A DNA stretch of 64,000 nt. It comes from Caulobacteraceae bacterium (lineage in GTDB: Bacteria; Pseudomonadota; Alphaproteobacteria; Caulobacterales; Aquidulcibacteraceae). Positions within the stretch are counted from its first letter, which is position 1. Each line of letters starts with the position of its first letter. Made by a program: the position numbers and the translations under genes. The stretch covers positions 29,804 to 93,803 of the forward strand of contig WRPF01000006.1 in assembly GCA_009773335.1 (NCBI GenBank). The letters run 5' to 3'. Below the pieces are notes generated by a model, which was not told the origin of the DNA, made no database searches, and saw only the letters and a list, made by a program, of their open reading frames with translations. Shown here piece after piece: positions 32,756 through 41,758 of the stretch.

Positions 32756-33976
32756 ATGAGTTACGAAGTGATCCGCGCGCACGGACGCGAGGTGAAGGCC
32801 TGGATTTCCGGCGTGCCGATCGAGCACGCAGCGATCGAGCAGCTGCGCAACACCGCAGCCCTCGACATCGTCTGGCCGCACGTGGCCGTGATGCCTGATG
32901 TGCATTTCGGTCGTGGCGCCACCGTGGGCTCCGTCATTCCGACCAAGGGCGCGATCATTCCCGCCGCCGTCGGCGTCGACATCGGCTGCGGGATGATGGC
33001 GCAGGAAACCTCGCTCACCGCCAAGGATTTGCCCGATACGCTTGCGCCGCTGCGCTCGGAACTCGAACGGAAAATTCCGGTCGGCAACGGGCCGGGCGGG
33101 GACTGGAAGAGCGAACGGCGTCCGGGCCGTGCGGAGCAACGTCTGCGCGCGGCCGGCAAGAGCGGCGCGCTCGCCGACCGTCTCGACCGCATCCTCGCGA
33201 AGCACCCGAAGATCCGCGGCGACAAGCTCGCGAACCAGATGGGCACGCTCGGCGGCGGCAACCACTTCGTCGAGATCTGTCTCGACGAACGCGATGTCGT
33301 GTGGGTGATGCTGCACTCAGGCTCACGCGGCACCGGCAACATGATGGGCAACTACTTCATCGAGCGGGCGCGTGAGTCCGTCCTGAAGAAGGGGGTCAGC
33401 CTGCCGGATCGCGATCTCGCCTACTTCGTGGAAGGCGAGGACGGCGACTTCGCCGATTACGTCGAAGCGGTGATGTGGGCGCAGGACTACGCGCGCGCCA
33501 ACCGCGAGACGATGATGGCGTCGGCGCTCGAGGCGATGCACGGCGTCCTGCCGGCGTTCAAGCTCGGCAAGACGGCGGTGAACTGTCACCACAACTACGT
33601 CGAGCCGGAGGAGCACTTCGGCGAGCGTGTGTGGGTGACGCGCAAGGGCGCGGTGCGGGCCCGCGTCGGCGATCTCGGGATCATTCCGGGGTCGATGGGC
33701 GCGAAGTCGTTCATCGTTCGGGGCCTCGGCAATGTGGATGCGCTCTGCTCGTGCTCGCACGGCGCGGGGCGGGCCATGTCGCGCAGCGAGGCCAAGCGCC
33801 GCTTCACCGTCGAGGATCACCTCGCGGCGACGCAAGGCGTGGAGTGCCGCAAGGACGTGGGCGTGCTCGACGAGACGCCGATGGCCTACAAGGACATCGA
33901 CGCCGTCATGGCCGCGCAGGCGGACCTTGTGTCCATCGTGCACACGCTGAAGCAGGTGGTGTGCGTGAAGGGGTGA
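32756..33976 (+). CDS. rtcB: RtcB-family RNA ligase
   Basis: VMPDVHFGRGATVGSVIPTKGAIIPAAVGVDIGCGM, LGGGNHFVEI, LHSGSRGTGN, CHHNYVEPE, IPGSMGAKSFIVRGLGN, CSHGAGRAMSRSEAK. Confidence 0.94.
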   Translation: MSYEVIRAHGREVKAWISGVPIEHAAIEQLRNTAALDIVWPHVAVMPDVHFGRGATVGSVIPTKGAIIPAAVGVDIGCGMMAQETSLTAKDLPDTLAPLRSELERKIPVGNGPGGDWKSERRPGRAEQRLRAAGKSGALADRLDRILAKHPKIRGDKLANQMGTLGGGNHFVEICLDERDVVWVMLHSGSRGTGNMMGNYFIERARESVLKKGVSLPDRDLAYFVEGEDGDFADYVEAVMWAQDYARANRETMMASALEAMHGVLPAFKLGKTAVNCHHNYVEPEEHFGERVWVTRKGAVRARVGDLGIIPGSMGAKSFIVRGLGNVDALCSCSHGAGRAMSRSEAKRRFTVEDHLAATQGVECRKDVGVLDETPMAYKDIDAVMAAQADLVSIVHTLKQVVCVKG

Positions 33977-33996
33977 GGCGTGTTCGGCACAGCCGA

Positions 33997-34021
33997 CGCA
34001 ACGGTCCAGTGGACCGTTGCG
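33997..34021. repeat. Perfect short palindrome downstream of rtcB
   Basis: cgcaacggtcca-g-tggaccgttgcg. Confidence 0.8.
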
Positions 34022-34072
34022 AACGCCGAACGCCCTGAGCGCAAGCGAAGGGCCGGAAAGGCGGCGAACGAT

Positions 34073-34104
34073 GACCCGGCTCGCCTCAACGGGTGAGCCG
34101 GGTC
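34073..34104. terminator. Strong hairpin (possible terminator) between rtcB and the next CDS
   Basis: gacccggctc…gagccgggtc perfect 10-bp stem extendable by 3 pairs; no T-tract. Confidence 0.5.
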
Positions 34105-34165
34105 GCATCGTATCTGTCCGCGTGGTAACGACGCTGCGGGCAGTTTTGAGCAAGAGGGGGCCGCC

Positions 34166-34984
34166 ATGGCCGGAGTTCGTGGTTTCTGGGTGCGCGCGGC
34201 GCTCGTCCTGTCGCTCCTCGTGCCGGTGTGGTTCGCGGCGGCGGCGCTCGGGACGAAGTACGGCGTGATCGACTGGCGCTTCGGTCTGGGCGTGATGACC
34301 TTGAAGTTCGGCCCGCTGCTGTTGGTGGGCGCGCTGGGCTTTGCGGTGATCGGCCTGCTGCTGGCGCTGGTCGTGGCGCCGCGGCGGGGACGCCTGATCG
34401 CGATGATGGCCGTGCTCATTCCTGCGGCGGGCCTCGGCTATGCGCTCTACTTGAAGAAATCCGTCGCCGACATTCCTCCGATCCACGACGTGTCGACCGA
34501 TCTCGTCGATCCGCCGGGATTTTCGCAAGCGGTGGTCGATGCGCGCGGCAAGGTCTCTGGCGGCAACGCGCTCGACCTGCTCACTGCGACGATCCCGCCA
34601 TCGCCGAATTTCCCCGCCTACGGCGGCAAGGCGGTGCGTGAAGTGCATGCGGAGGCCTACAGCGACCTGAAGTCGACGGTGTCGGACGTCTCGCCGAACG
34701 ACATCTTCCAGATCGTGCTCGACGCCGCGAAAGCGCAAGGGTGGGCGATCACGAAGAGCGACGCCGCGGCCGGTGTCATCGAGGCGCAGTCGCAGAGCTT
34801 CTGGTTCGGCTTCATCGACGACATCGCCATCCGCATCCGCCCGCTCTCGGACGGCACGGGCTCGGTGATCGACGTGCGATCGGTCTCACGCGTGGGCCTG
34901 AGCGATCTCGGGATGAACGCCAGGCGTGTGCGGGCGTTCCAGACCGATCTCAACACGCGCCTCAACGAGGCCGCGACCGGATGA
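34166..34984 (+). CDS. DUF1499-domain membrane-associated protein
   Basis: N-terminal TM segments; C-terminal GWAITKSDAAAGVIEAQSQSFWFGFIDDIAIRIRPLSDGTGSVIDVRSVSRVGLSDLGMNARRVRAF. Confidence 0.85.
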   Translation: MAGVRGFWVRAALVLSLLVPVWFAAAALGTKYGVIDWRFGLGVMTLKFGPLLLVGALGFAVIGLLLALVVAPRRGRLIAMMAVLIPAAGLGYALYLKKSVADIPPIHDVSTDLVDPPGFSQAVVDARGKVSGGNALDLLTATIPPSPNFPAYGGKAVREVHAEAYSDLKSTVSDVSPNDIFQIVLDAAKAQGWAITKSDAAAGVIEAQSQSFWFGFIDDIAIRIRPLSDGTGSVIDVRSVSRVGLSDLGMNARRVRAFQTDLNTRLNEAATG

Positions 34985-35035
34985 TTTTCTTGCACGCTTC
35001 CTAAGGAAAACCGCACACCCTTTTCCGGGAAGCGC

Positions 35036-35947
35036 TTACCGCTCCTTCGGGTCCAGCGCGTCGCGCAGGCCGTCGCCGACGAAGTTGAAGCAGATCAGCG
35101 TCGCAAACATCATCACCGCCGGCCACACGATCATCCACGGCGCGGTGTCCATGTTGTTCGAACCGTCCGCGATCAGCTTTCCCAGCGACGTGAGCGGCTC
35201 CTGCACGCCGAGGCCGAGGAAGGACAGAAAGCTCTCCAGCAGGATCACCCGCGCCACGTTGAGCGTGGCGAACACCACCACCGGCCCCATCAGGTTCGGC
35301 ACGATGTGGCGGAAGATGATCGCCGCACCCGATGCGCCGCCGGCTTTCGCCGCCTCGACGAACTCCTTCTGCCGCAGCGAGATCGTCTGGCCCCGCACGA
35401 TGCGCGACATCGTCAGCCACTCGACCGCGCCAATGGCGATGAAGATGAGCCAGATGTTCGAGCCGAACACGACCATCAGAAGGATGACGAAAAATATGAA
35501 CGGGATCGAGTAGAGGACATCGACGATCCGCATCATGAAGCTGTCGACGCCGCCGCCCACATAGCCCGCCGTCGCGCCCCAGACGACGCCGATCACGAGC
35601 GAAACGGTTGTGGCGACAAAGCCGACCGCCATCGAGATGCCGAGGCCGAACAGGATGCGTGCGAGCAGATCGCGGCCTTCGGTGTCGGTGCCGAGAAGAT
35701 GGCCGGCCGCGAGCGACGGCGCGAGGTTGACCTTGTCGCGAAAGAGCATGTCGACCGGGTGCAATCCGAACAGTCCCGGGTACGCGTAATTCAACAGGCC
35801 GACGATCCCCAGCACCGTGAAGAGCGCAAGCGCCGCCATGCCGACGACGGCCGCCGGGTTGCGCATGAGACGTCGGCGTGCATCGTCCCAGAGCGAACGG
35901 CCCCTGGCGGGCGTTGACGCAAAAGCGTTGGCGGCGAGGTCCGTCAT
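35036..35947 (-). CDS. oppC: Peptide ABC transporter permease (OppC-like)
   Basis: HLLGTDTEGRDLLARILFGLGISMAVGF; EFVEAAKAGGASGAAIIFRHIVPN EAA loop. Confidence 0.88.
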   Translation of the reverse strand: MTDLAANAFASTPARGRSLWDDARRRLMRNPAAVVGMAALALFTVLGIVGLLNYAYPGLFGLHPVDMLFRDKVNLAPSLAAGHLLGTDTEGRDLLARILFGLGISMAVGFVATTVSLVIGVVWGATAGYVGGGVDSFMMRIVDVLYSIPFIFFVILLMVVFGSNIWLIFIAIGAVEWLTMSRIVRGQTISLRQKEFVEAAKAGGASGAAIIFRHIVPNLMGPVVVFATLNVARVILLESFLSFLGLGVQEPLTSLGKLIADGSNNMDTAPWMIVWPAVMMFATLICFNFVGDGLRDALDPKER

Positions 35948-35950
35948 GGC

Positions 35951-36880
35951 TCAGCTCCGCCGCGCGCGTGGATCGAGGACGCTGTAGAGAACATCCGACA
36001 TCATGTTGAAGAACATGATCATGCCCGCGTAGAGAATGACCACGCCCATCACGAGCGTATAGTCGCGCTGCAGGGCCCCGTCCGTGAACAGCTTGCCGAT
36101 GCCGGGCAGCTGGAAGACCTTCTCGATGACGAAGCTGCCGAGAAGCACCGCCGAGATCGCGGGACCCAGATAGCTCACCACCGGCAGCATCGCGACCGGC
36201 AGGGCGTGACGCCAGACCACTTGCGACTCCGGCAATCCCTTCGCCCGCGCGGTGCGTATGGCGTTCGATCGCATCGCCTCGATCATGCTCGCACGGATCA
36301 GCCGCGAGATGATTGCGACCTGCGGCAGCGCCAGCGCGATGACCGGGAGAACGAGGTGGCTGACGGTGTAATGGTCGCGGTAGAGCCCGGACGTCGGCAG
36401 CCACTCAAGCTGCACGCCGAAGACGAGCGAAAACAGCGGCGCAAGCACAAGCGGCGGCAGGCACACCCCTGCAACCGCAAAGCTCATCGCGACGTAGTCC
36501 TCAGGCCGGTTCTGTCGAAGCGCCGCCCAGACGCCGAGACCGGATCCAACGGCGAGCGCGAGCAGCATGGCCGCGCCGCCAATGATGAGACTGGTAGGGA
36601 GCCCCTCCGCGATGATGTCAGCGACGTCCTTGTCCTTGTACTTCATCGACGGCCCGAGGTCGCTTTGAAGCAGGCGCACGACGTAGAGCCGGAACTGTTC
36701 GCCCACCGGCTTGTCGAGGTCGTAGGCCGCCAGCATGCGCTGTTCGATTTCAGCGGAGACCTGGCGTTCCGAACTGAAGGGCGATCCGGGCGCGGCCCGC
36801 ATCAGGAAGAACGCGGCCGCGATGATCACGAACATAGTCGGGATCGCGATCAGCAGCCGTCGGACGATCTGAACGAACAT
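35951..36880 (-). CDS. oppB: Peptide ABC transporter permease (OppB-like)
   Basis: MFVQIVRRLLIAIPTMFVIIAAAFFLMRAAPGSPF; NAIRTARAKGLPESQVVWRHALP. Confidence 0.9.
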   Translation of the reverse strand: MFVQIVRRLLIAIPTMFVIIAAAFFLMRAAPGSPFSSERQVSAEIEQRMLAAYDLDKPVGEQFRLYVVRLLQSDLGPSMKYKDKDVADIIAEGLPTSLIIGGAAMLLALAVGSGLGVWAALRQNRPEDYVAMSFAVAGVCLPPLVLAPLFSLVFGVQLEWLPTSGLYRDHYTVSHLVLPVIALALPQVAIISRLIRASMIEAMRSNAIRTARAKGLPESQVVWRHALPVAMLPVVSYLGPAISAVLLGSFVIEKVFQLPGIGKLFTDGALQRDYTLVMGVVILYAGMIMFFNMMSDVLYSVLDPRARRS

Positions 36881-36989
36881 GCGGTCCTTCCGGTCGTGGA
36901 CGGAGCCGGTCAAGATCGGTCCGGCCGGCCGTTCGACCTTTTCCGGCGGAGCGATCCGTGTCAACGACGCCGGCTCATTGGAGGAACCG

Positions 36990-37421
36990 ATGCCCGACTT
37001 TCGGCGCGTGACGGACGATTTCTATGTCGCCCCCCAGATCGAGGAGGCGGATGTGCGCGCCGCGGCGGCGGCCGGCTTCCGGACCCTCGTGAACAACCGG
37101 CCCGACGGCGAACAGCCGGGACAGTTGCCGAGCATCGCTTCGGAGCGCGCATCGGTGGAGGCCGGTCTCGACTTCCGCGCCATCCCGGTTTCGGGCGATT
37201 CCACGCCTCAGGCGGTGGCGGCCATGCAAGCCGTGCTGCAGGATGCGCCCAGGCCCGTTCTCGCCTATTGCCGGTCCGGCACACGGTCGGTGAAGCTGTG
37301 GGCGATGGCGAGCGTCAAGTCGGGCGCGGTGTCGCCGGAGGCCGCGATCGAGGCCGCGCGCGGTGCGGGATACGACCTGGGGCCGATGGCGGCGACGCTA
37401 CGCGCGCTTCGGAACGCCTGA
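36990..37421 (+). CDS. TIGR01244-family sulfur transferase/phosphatase-like protein
   Basis: FRTLVNNRPDGEQPGQ, VLAYCRSGTRSVKLW. Confidence 0.87.
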   Translation: MPDFRRVTDDFYVAPQIEEADVRAAAAAGFRTLVNNRPDGEQPGQLPSIASERASVEAGLDFRAIPVSGDSTPQAVAAMQAVLQDAPRPVLAYCRSGTRSVKLWAMASVKSGAVSPEAAIEAARGAGYDLGPMAATLRALRNA

Positions 37422-37424
37422 GGG

Positions 37425-37547
37425 TCAGACGCGTACGCCGACGAGCGCCAGCCCAAGGCGGCCAACGGCGATCGCGACCACGGCCAGCACCGCAGTGCGG
37501 CACCGGTCGGTCACGAAAAGCAGCAGGTCAAGGGCCAATGCGATCAT
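37425..37547 (-). CDS. Candidate 40-aa single-TM small protein
   Basis: MIALALDLLLFVTDRCRTAVLAVVAIAVGRLGLALVGVRV; hydrophobic, in an otherwise non-coding gap; weak ribosome-binding site. Confidence 0.3.
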   Translation of the reverse strand: MIALALDLLLFVTDRCRTAVLAVVAIAVGRLGLALVGVRV

Positions 37548-37623
37548 TCTTCCAGGGGATGCAATCCTCACGCCGCTGCGGTGGACGAAGCGGGCCGGCC
37601 CGCGTATGCCGCGCACGTCGTTA

Positions 37624-38583
37624 ATGGCGCGGAACTTCATGGCAGGCATCAACTGGATCAGCGATTTCGATTGGGAGTGGGGGCGCCTCCGGGTCAAGAA
37701 GACCGGAGCGGTTGTGCCGTTCTCGAAAGCCATCCGCAGCGAAGTGCTGACGTGGTTTGAGTTTTACTTCGCGGTCAGACGCGCGCCGCGGGAGCCGGGC
37801 GCACGCTTCACCATCGCCTTTGCGCCGGATCGGCCGCGGCCCTGGTACCTGATCTGGCCCGTCCTCCGGCTCGCCGGCGCACGGTTCACCGATGACGCTG
37901 CGCGCGCGGACGTCGTGATGCAGTTCGAGGATGTGACGCGGCCGGGGCCGGTCGCGCCGCCGGCGCATGCGCGCGGAAGGCTGCTCAACTTCGCGTGCAA
38001 CGACGTGTCCAAGAGCCGGGTGACCGCCGCATTCGAGAAAGCGTTCGGCTATTCGCTCGCCGTCGATCCGGCGACCCACATCGGCGAAGCTGTCGAGAAG
38101 TCGGAGGAGAACGGCGCCCATGATGGTCGCATTGTCATGTGTCCGACATCCGCCAGGGCCGGCTGCGTGTATCAGCGGGTGGTCGACAATCGGGTGGCCG
38201 GGCGTCCCGAACTCGTCGAGGACATCCGCACGCCCACCGTCGGCGGGCGTCCTCCGGTGGTGTTCCTGAAGCGCCGTCGCGTTTCGGAACGCTTCGCCAA
38301 CGCGAACGTCGAGGTTGTGGCGGCCCGGCCGGAAGACGTCTATTCACAGCCTGAACTGGATTCCATCGCTGAGTTCACGCGGCTCCTCGGTCTTGACTGG
38401 GGCGGTCTCGACGTGCTCCGGGACGCCAAAGAGGGGCGACTGTACATCGTCGACGCCAACAAAACGGACATGGGACCGCCGATCGCGTTGCCCCTGGCCG
38501 ACAAGCTTGACGCCACCCGGATCATGGCGCGCGCTTTCCGCGCGTTTGTGACCGGTGCGGCGCAAACCGACCGAGGACACTGA
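37624..38583 (+). CDS. Hypothetical protein with ATP-grasp-like C-terminus
   Basis: LLGLDWGGLDVLRDAKEGRLYIVDANKTDMGPPIALPLADKLDATRIMARAF resembles the metal-binding end of ATP-grasp enzymes. Confidence 0.7.
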   Translation: MARNFMAGINWISDFDWEWGRLRVKKTGAVVPFSKAIRSEVLTWFEFYFAVRRAPREPGARFTIAFAPDRPRPWYLIWPVLRLAGARFTDDAARADVVMQFEDVTRPGPVAPPAHARGRLLNFACNDVSKSRVTAAFEKAFGYSLAVDPATHIGEAVEKSEENGAHDGRIVMCPTSARAGCVYQRVVDNRVAGRPELVEDIRTPTVGGRPPVVFLKRRRVSERFANANVEVVAARPEDVYSQPELDSIAEFTRLLGLDWGGLDVLRDAKEGRLYIVDANKTDMGPPIALPLADKLDATRIMARAFRAFVTGAAQTDRGH

Positions 38584-39495
38584 ATGGCCGTGAAGATCCC
38601 CTTCGTACGCGAAATGGCGTTCGAGTATGGCGTGCCCCAGCAGGTCAGCCCGCTCATTCGCCGCATCGTCGCGAACAATCCCGGCTCGTTCACCTACATG
38701 GGCACCGGCGTCTACATCGTCGGCCACGGCGAGGTCGCTGTTATCGATCCAGGCCCCAACGACAAGGCGCACGTGGACGGCCTCATTGCGGCGCTCGCGG
38801 GCGAAACCGTCACGCACATTTTCGTCACGCACGGCCACATGGACCATTCTCCGGCGGCGCGCCCGCTGGCGGCGGCGACAGGCGCAAAGATATACGCCTG
38901 CGGCGAACCGGTGATCCCGACGGACTCCGAGGTCCGCATGGAAGCGGGAGACGATCTCTCGTTCCGCCCGGATGTCGAGATCGAGGACGGACAGGCATTC
39001 AAGGGCGAGGGCTGGACCATTGAAGCGGTCTCCACGCCTGGCCACACGTCGCATCACACGGCCTACGCTCTGAAGGAAGAAAACGCGCTCTTCCCGGGCG
39101 ACCACATCATGGGCTGGTCGACAACGGTCATCAGTCCGCCGGACGGCGACATGAACGATTATTTCGACAGTCTCGTGAAAGTTCGCGACCGCGACTACGA
39201 CGCGCTCTGGCCGACGCACGGCCCGCCGATCAAGGACAATGTGCGTGAATTCGTGCAGGCTTACATTGATCATCGCATCGCGCGCGAAGAGCAGATTCTT
39301 GAGCAGTTGCGCCAGGGCCGCAAGACGATCCGCGACATGGTTCCGGTAATGTATGCCGACGTCGACAAGAAGCTGCATCCCGCAGCTTGCCACTCCGTGC
39401 TCGCGCACATGATGCGGCTGGTGAAGATCGATCGCGTCGACTGCATCGGCGCGCCATGCATCGACTCGATCTACGCACTGGCGAAGAGCGCGTAG
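38584..39495 (+). CDS. MBL-fold metallo-hydrolase
   Basis: HIFVTHGHMDHSPAARPLA, TPGHTSHHTAYAL, FPGDHIMGWS. Confidence 0.92.
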   Translation: MAVKIPFVREMAFEYGVPQQVSPLIRRIVANNPGSFTYMGTGVYIVGHGEVAVIDPGPNDKAHVDGLIAALAGETVTHIFVTHGHMDHSPAARPLAAATGAKIYACGEPVIPTDSEVRMEAGDDLSFRPDVEIEDGQAFKGEGWTIEAVSTPGHTSHHTAYALKEENALFPGDHIMGWSTTVISPPDGDMNDYFDSLVKVRDRDYDALWPTHGPPIKDNVREFVQAYIDHRIAREEQILEQLRQGRKTIRDMVPVMYADVDKKLHPAACHSVLAHMMRLVKIDRVDCIGAPCIDSIYALAKSA

Positions 39496-39502
39496 CGCGT
39501 GG

Positions 39503-40057
39503 CTATTGCGCCCGTCTGACGCGCAGGGCGCGGCCGCCGGCCTCCACCGACATCAGGAAGCTGCCGAGCGCCGCCTTGCGGATCGTGACGTCCACGCCGG
39601 GTCTGGCCAGGCGGTTGTCGCTGGTGTCGACAAGAACCCAGACCTGCCCGTTTTCCATCACGAAGGATGAGCGTCCGTCGAAGCGGCCGAGTCTGGCGAT
39701 CTTCATCGACTGGGAGTCGAAGCCGTCATCCGATCCCGGCTCTTCGGACGAGCGCCGGAATGTCGGTAGACCCAGTTGCGGCAAGCTCGGCAGGGAAAAG
39801 CCGAAAGATTCCCGCTGGATCTGGCGAGCGCGGGTGGCGTCGACGGCGGCGAACTGCCCCTCGGATTCCGCCGATTTCAGGCTGGCCACTTCGGCGTCGA
39901 AGCAGGCAAGGCGCGCCTGCGGCTCGGTCAGGGCGGTGCAGGCGTAGACCTTGGCCAGCACCTCAGGCGATGACCTGGGGGCCGGCGCCGCCTGCTGGGC
40001 GGCGGCCGTTCCGGCGCAGGCCAGAACCGCGACAAGCGACATGAATAGCGAACGCAT
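39503..40057 (-). CDS. Hypothetical exported protein
   Basis: Signal peptide MRSLFMSLVAVLACAGTAAAQ; ACTALTEPQARLACFDAEVA motif. Confidence 0.75.
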   Translation of the reverse strand: MRSLFMSLVAVLACAGTAAAQQAAPAPRSSPEVLAKVYACTALTEPQARLACFDAEVASLKSAESEGQFAAVDATRARQIQRESFGFSLPSLPQLGLPTFRRSSEEPGSDDGFDSQSMKIARLGRFDGRSSFVMENGQVWVLVDTSDNRLARPGVDVTIRKAALGSFLMSVEAGGRALRVRRAQ

Positions 40058-40135
40058 GAGCCTCTCCCCGAAATCGACGGCGCACTCTAGTGTCTTCCAG
40101 CTGGATGTCAGCCTACGCTTTCAGCGGCCGGTGGA

Positions 40136-41758
40136 GTGCATGCGATGACCTGGACGACGAACCGGCGAACCCTGATCGGCGCGGGGGGCGCGGCGGCGCT
40201 GACCGCGGGCTGTGGCGGATCGGTGATCGGCCTGGATGTCGAGCGGCGCATCCTCGACATCGGCAACCAGGCCGAGCCGCTGTCCCTCGACCCCCACAAG
40301 GCCTCGGGCCAGTGGGAGAACCGCATCATTGGCGAGATGTTCACGGGGCTGACCACCGAGGACGCCGACGCGAAGCCGGTCCCCGGCATGGCCGAGCGAT
40401 GGGAGGTGAGCGAGGACGGGCTGACCTGGACGTTCTACTTGCGCCGCGCGCAGTGGTCGGACGGCATGCCGTGCACGGCCTACGACTTCGAGTACGCCTT
40501 CCGCCGGATTCTCAGTCCCAGGACCATCGCCGAGTACGCCCAGGTCACTTATGCGATCAGGAACGCCCAGAAGGCCAAGGAGGGCGCGGTCCCCGTGGAG
40601 GAGATCGGCGTGCGCGCGCTCGACGAACGGACGCTGGAGATGACGCTTGAGCATCCAGCGCCATATTTGCCCGGCCTCCTCAAGCACTACACACACTTTC
40701 CCGTGCCCAAGCACGTGGTGGAGAAATACGGCGACGACTGGATCAAGCCCGCGAACATCCAGGTCAACGGGCCGTTCAGGCTGGAGAAGTGGTGGTCGAA
40801 CTACGTCGTTCACCTGGTCAAGAATCCGCGCTTCTTCGACGCCCGCAACGTCGCCTTCAACGAACTCTACTTCTATCCGACGTACAACGACGACGCCGCC
40901 GTCCGGCGCGTCATGCGCCGGGAACTCGGCTGGAGCAGCAATTTCTCAGGCAAGAAGCAGGCGCTCTACGAGAAGGAGCTGCCCGGCTTCGTCCGCGTCG
41001 CCCCGTTCATGTTGCTGCAGTATTTCTCGCTCAACAACACCAAGCCGCCCTTCAACGACCCCCGCGTGCGCAAGGCCATGTCGATGGCCATCGACCGCAG
41101 GTTCATGGCCGAGCAGATATGGCAGGCGGGGCACCAGCCGGCCTGGTCCTTCGTGCCGCCGGGCATCTTCGGCTACCCGCAGGGCGGGCGCATCCAGTTC
41201 GCGGACATGGATATGGACCTGCGCCGCGCGGCGGCGAAGGCGCTCCTGGAGGACGCTGGCTATGGTCCGAACAACCCGCTGCGCTTCACCTTCGAGCACC
41301 GCAACACGGCCGACAACCCGCGGATCGCGGTCGTCGCCCAGGCCGATTGGCGCTCCATCGCCCCATGGGTGGAGGTGAAGCTGTTGGGCGTGGAGGGGCA
41401 GATCCACTACGCCAACCTGCGCTCGAAGAACTACGAGGCGGGAGACGGCGGCTGGATCGCCGACTACAACGACGCCTACACCTACCTCTTCCTGTTCGAG
41501 ACCCGGACCGGGCCGCAGAACTACACCGGCTATTCGAACCCGTCCTATGACCGCCTCATGGAGGCCTCGGTCCAGGAGCGCGACATCGACGCCAGGGCGG
41601 GCCTCATGCGGCAGGCCGAGCAGCTCATGCTGGACGAATCGGCCTGCATCCCGGTGGCCTTCGGCACCTCCAAGAACCTCGTCGACCCCCGGATTCGCGG
41701 TTTTGTGAACAATCTGGAGGACATCCACCGCACCCGCTGGATGTCGATCGAGGCCTGA
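40136..41758 (+). CDS. oppA: Peptide ABC transporter substrate-binding protein (OppA-like)
   Basis: Tat/lipobox-like N-terminus; AEPLSLDPHKASGQWENRIIGEMFTGLTTEDADAKPVPGMAERWEVSEDGLTWTFYLR (SBP family 5). Confidence 0.9.
   Translation: MHAMTWTTNRRTLIGAGGAAALTAGCGGSVIGLDVERRILDIGNQAEPLSLDPHKASGQWENRIIGEMFTGLTTEDADAKPVPGMAERWEVSEDGLTWTFYLRRAQWSDGMPCTAYDFEYAFRRILSPRTIAEYAQVTYAIRNAQKAKEGAVPVEEIGVRALDERTLEMTLEHPAPYLPGLLKHYTHFPVPKHVVEKYGDDWIKPANIQVNGPFRLEKWWSNYVVHLVKNPRFFDARNVAFNELYFYPTYNDDAAVRRVMRRELGWSSNFSGKKQALYEKELPGFVRVAPFMLLQYFSLNNTKPPFNDPRVRKAMSMAIDRRFMAEQIWQAGHQPAWSFVPPGIFGYPQGGRIQFADMDMDLRRAAAKALLEDAGYGPNNPLRFTFEHRNTADNPRIAVVAQADWRSIAPWVEVKLLGVEGQIHYANLRSKNYEAGDGGWIADYNDAYTYLFLFETRTGPQNYTGYSNPSYDRLMEASVQERDIDARAGLMRQAEQLMLDESACIPVAFGTSKNLVDPRIRGFVNNLEDIHRTRWMSIEA

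Noticed and set aside
30744-34104. rtcB neighbourhood as a complete RNA-repair operon
   Set aside because: No RtcA, RtcR, PrfH, archease or Ro60-like protein recognised in the neighbourhood; only the stand-alone ligase is supported.
33323-34738. 471-aa minus-strand ORF
   Set aside because: Antisense across rtcB and the DUF1499 gene; no coding signature.
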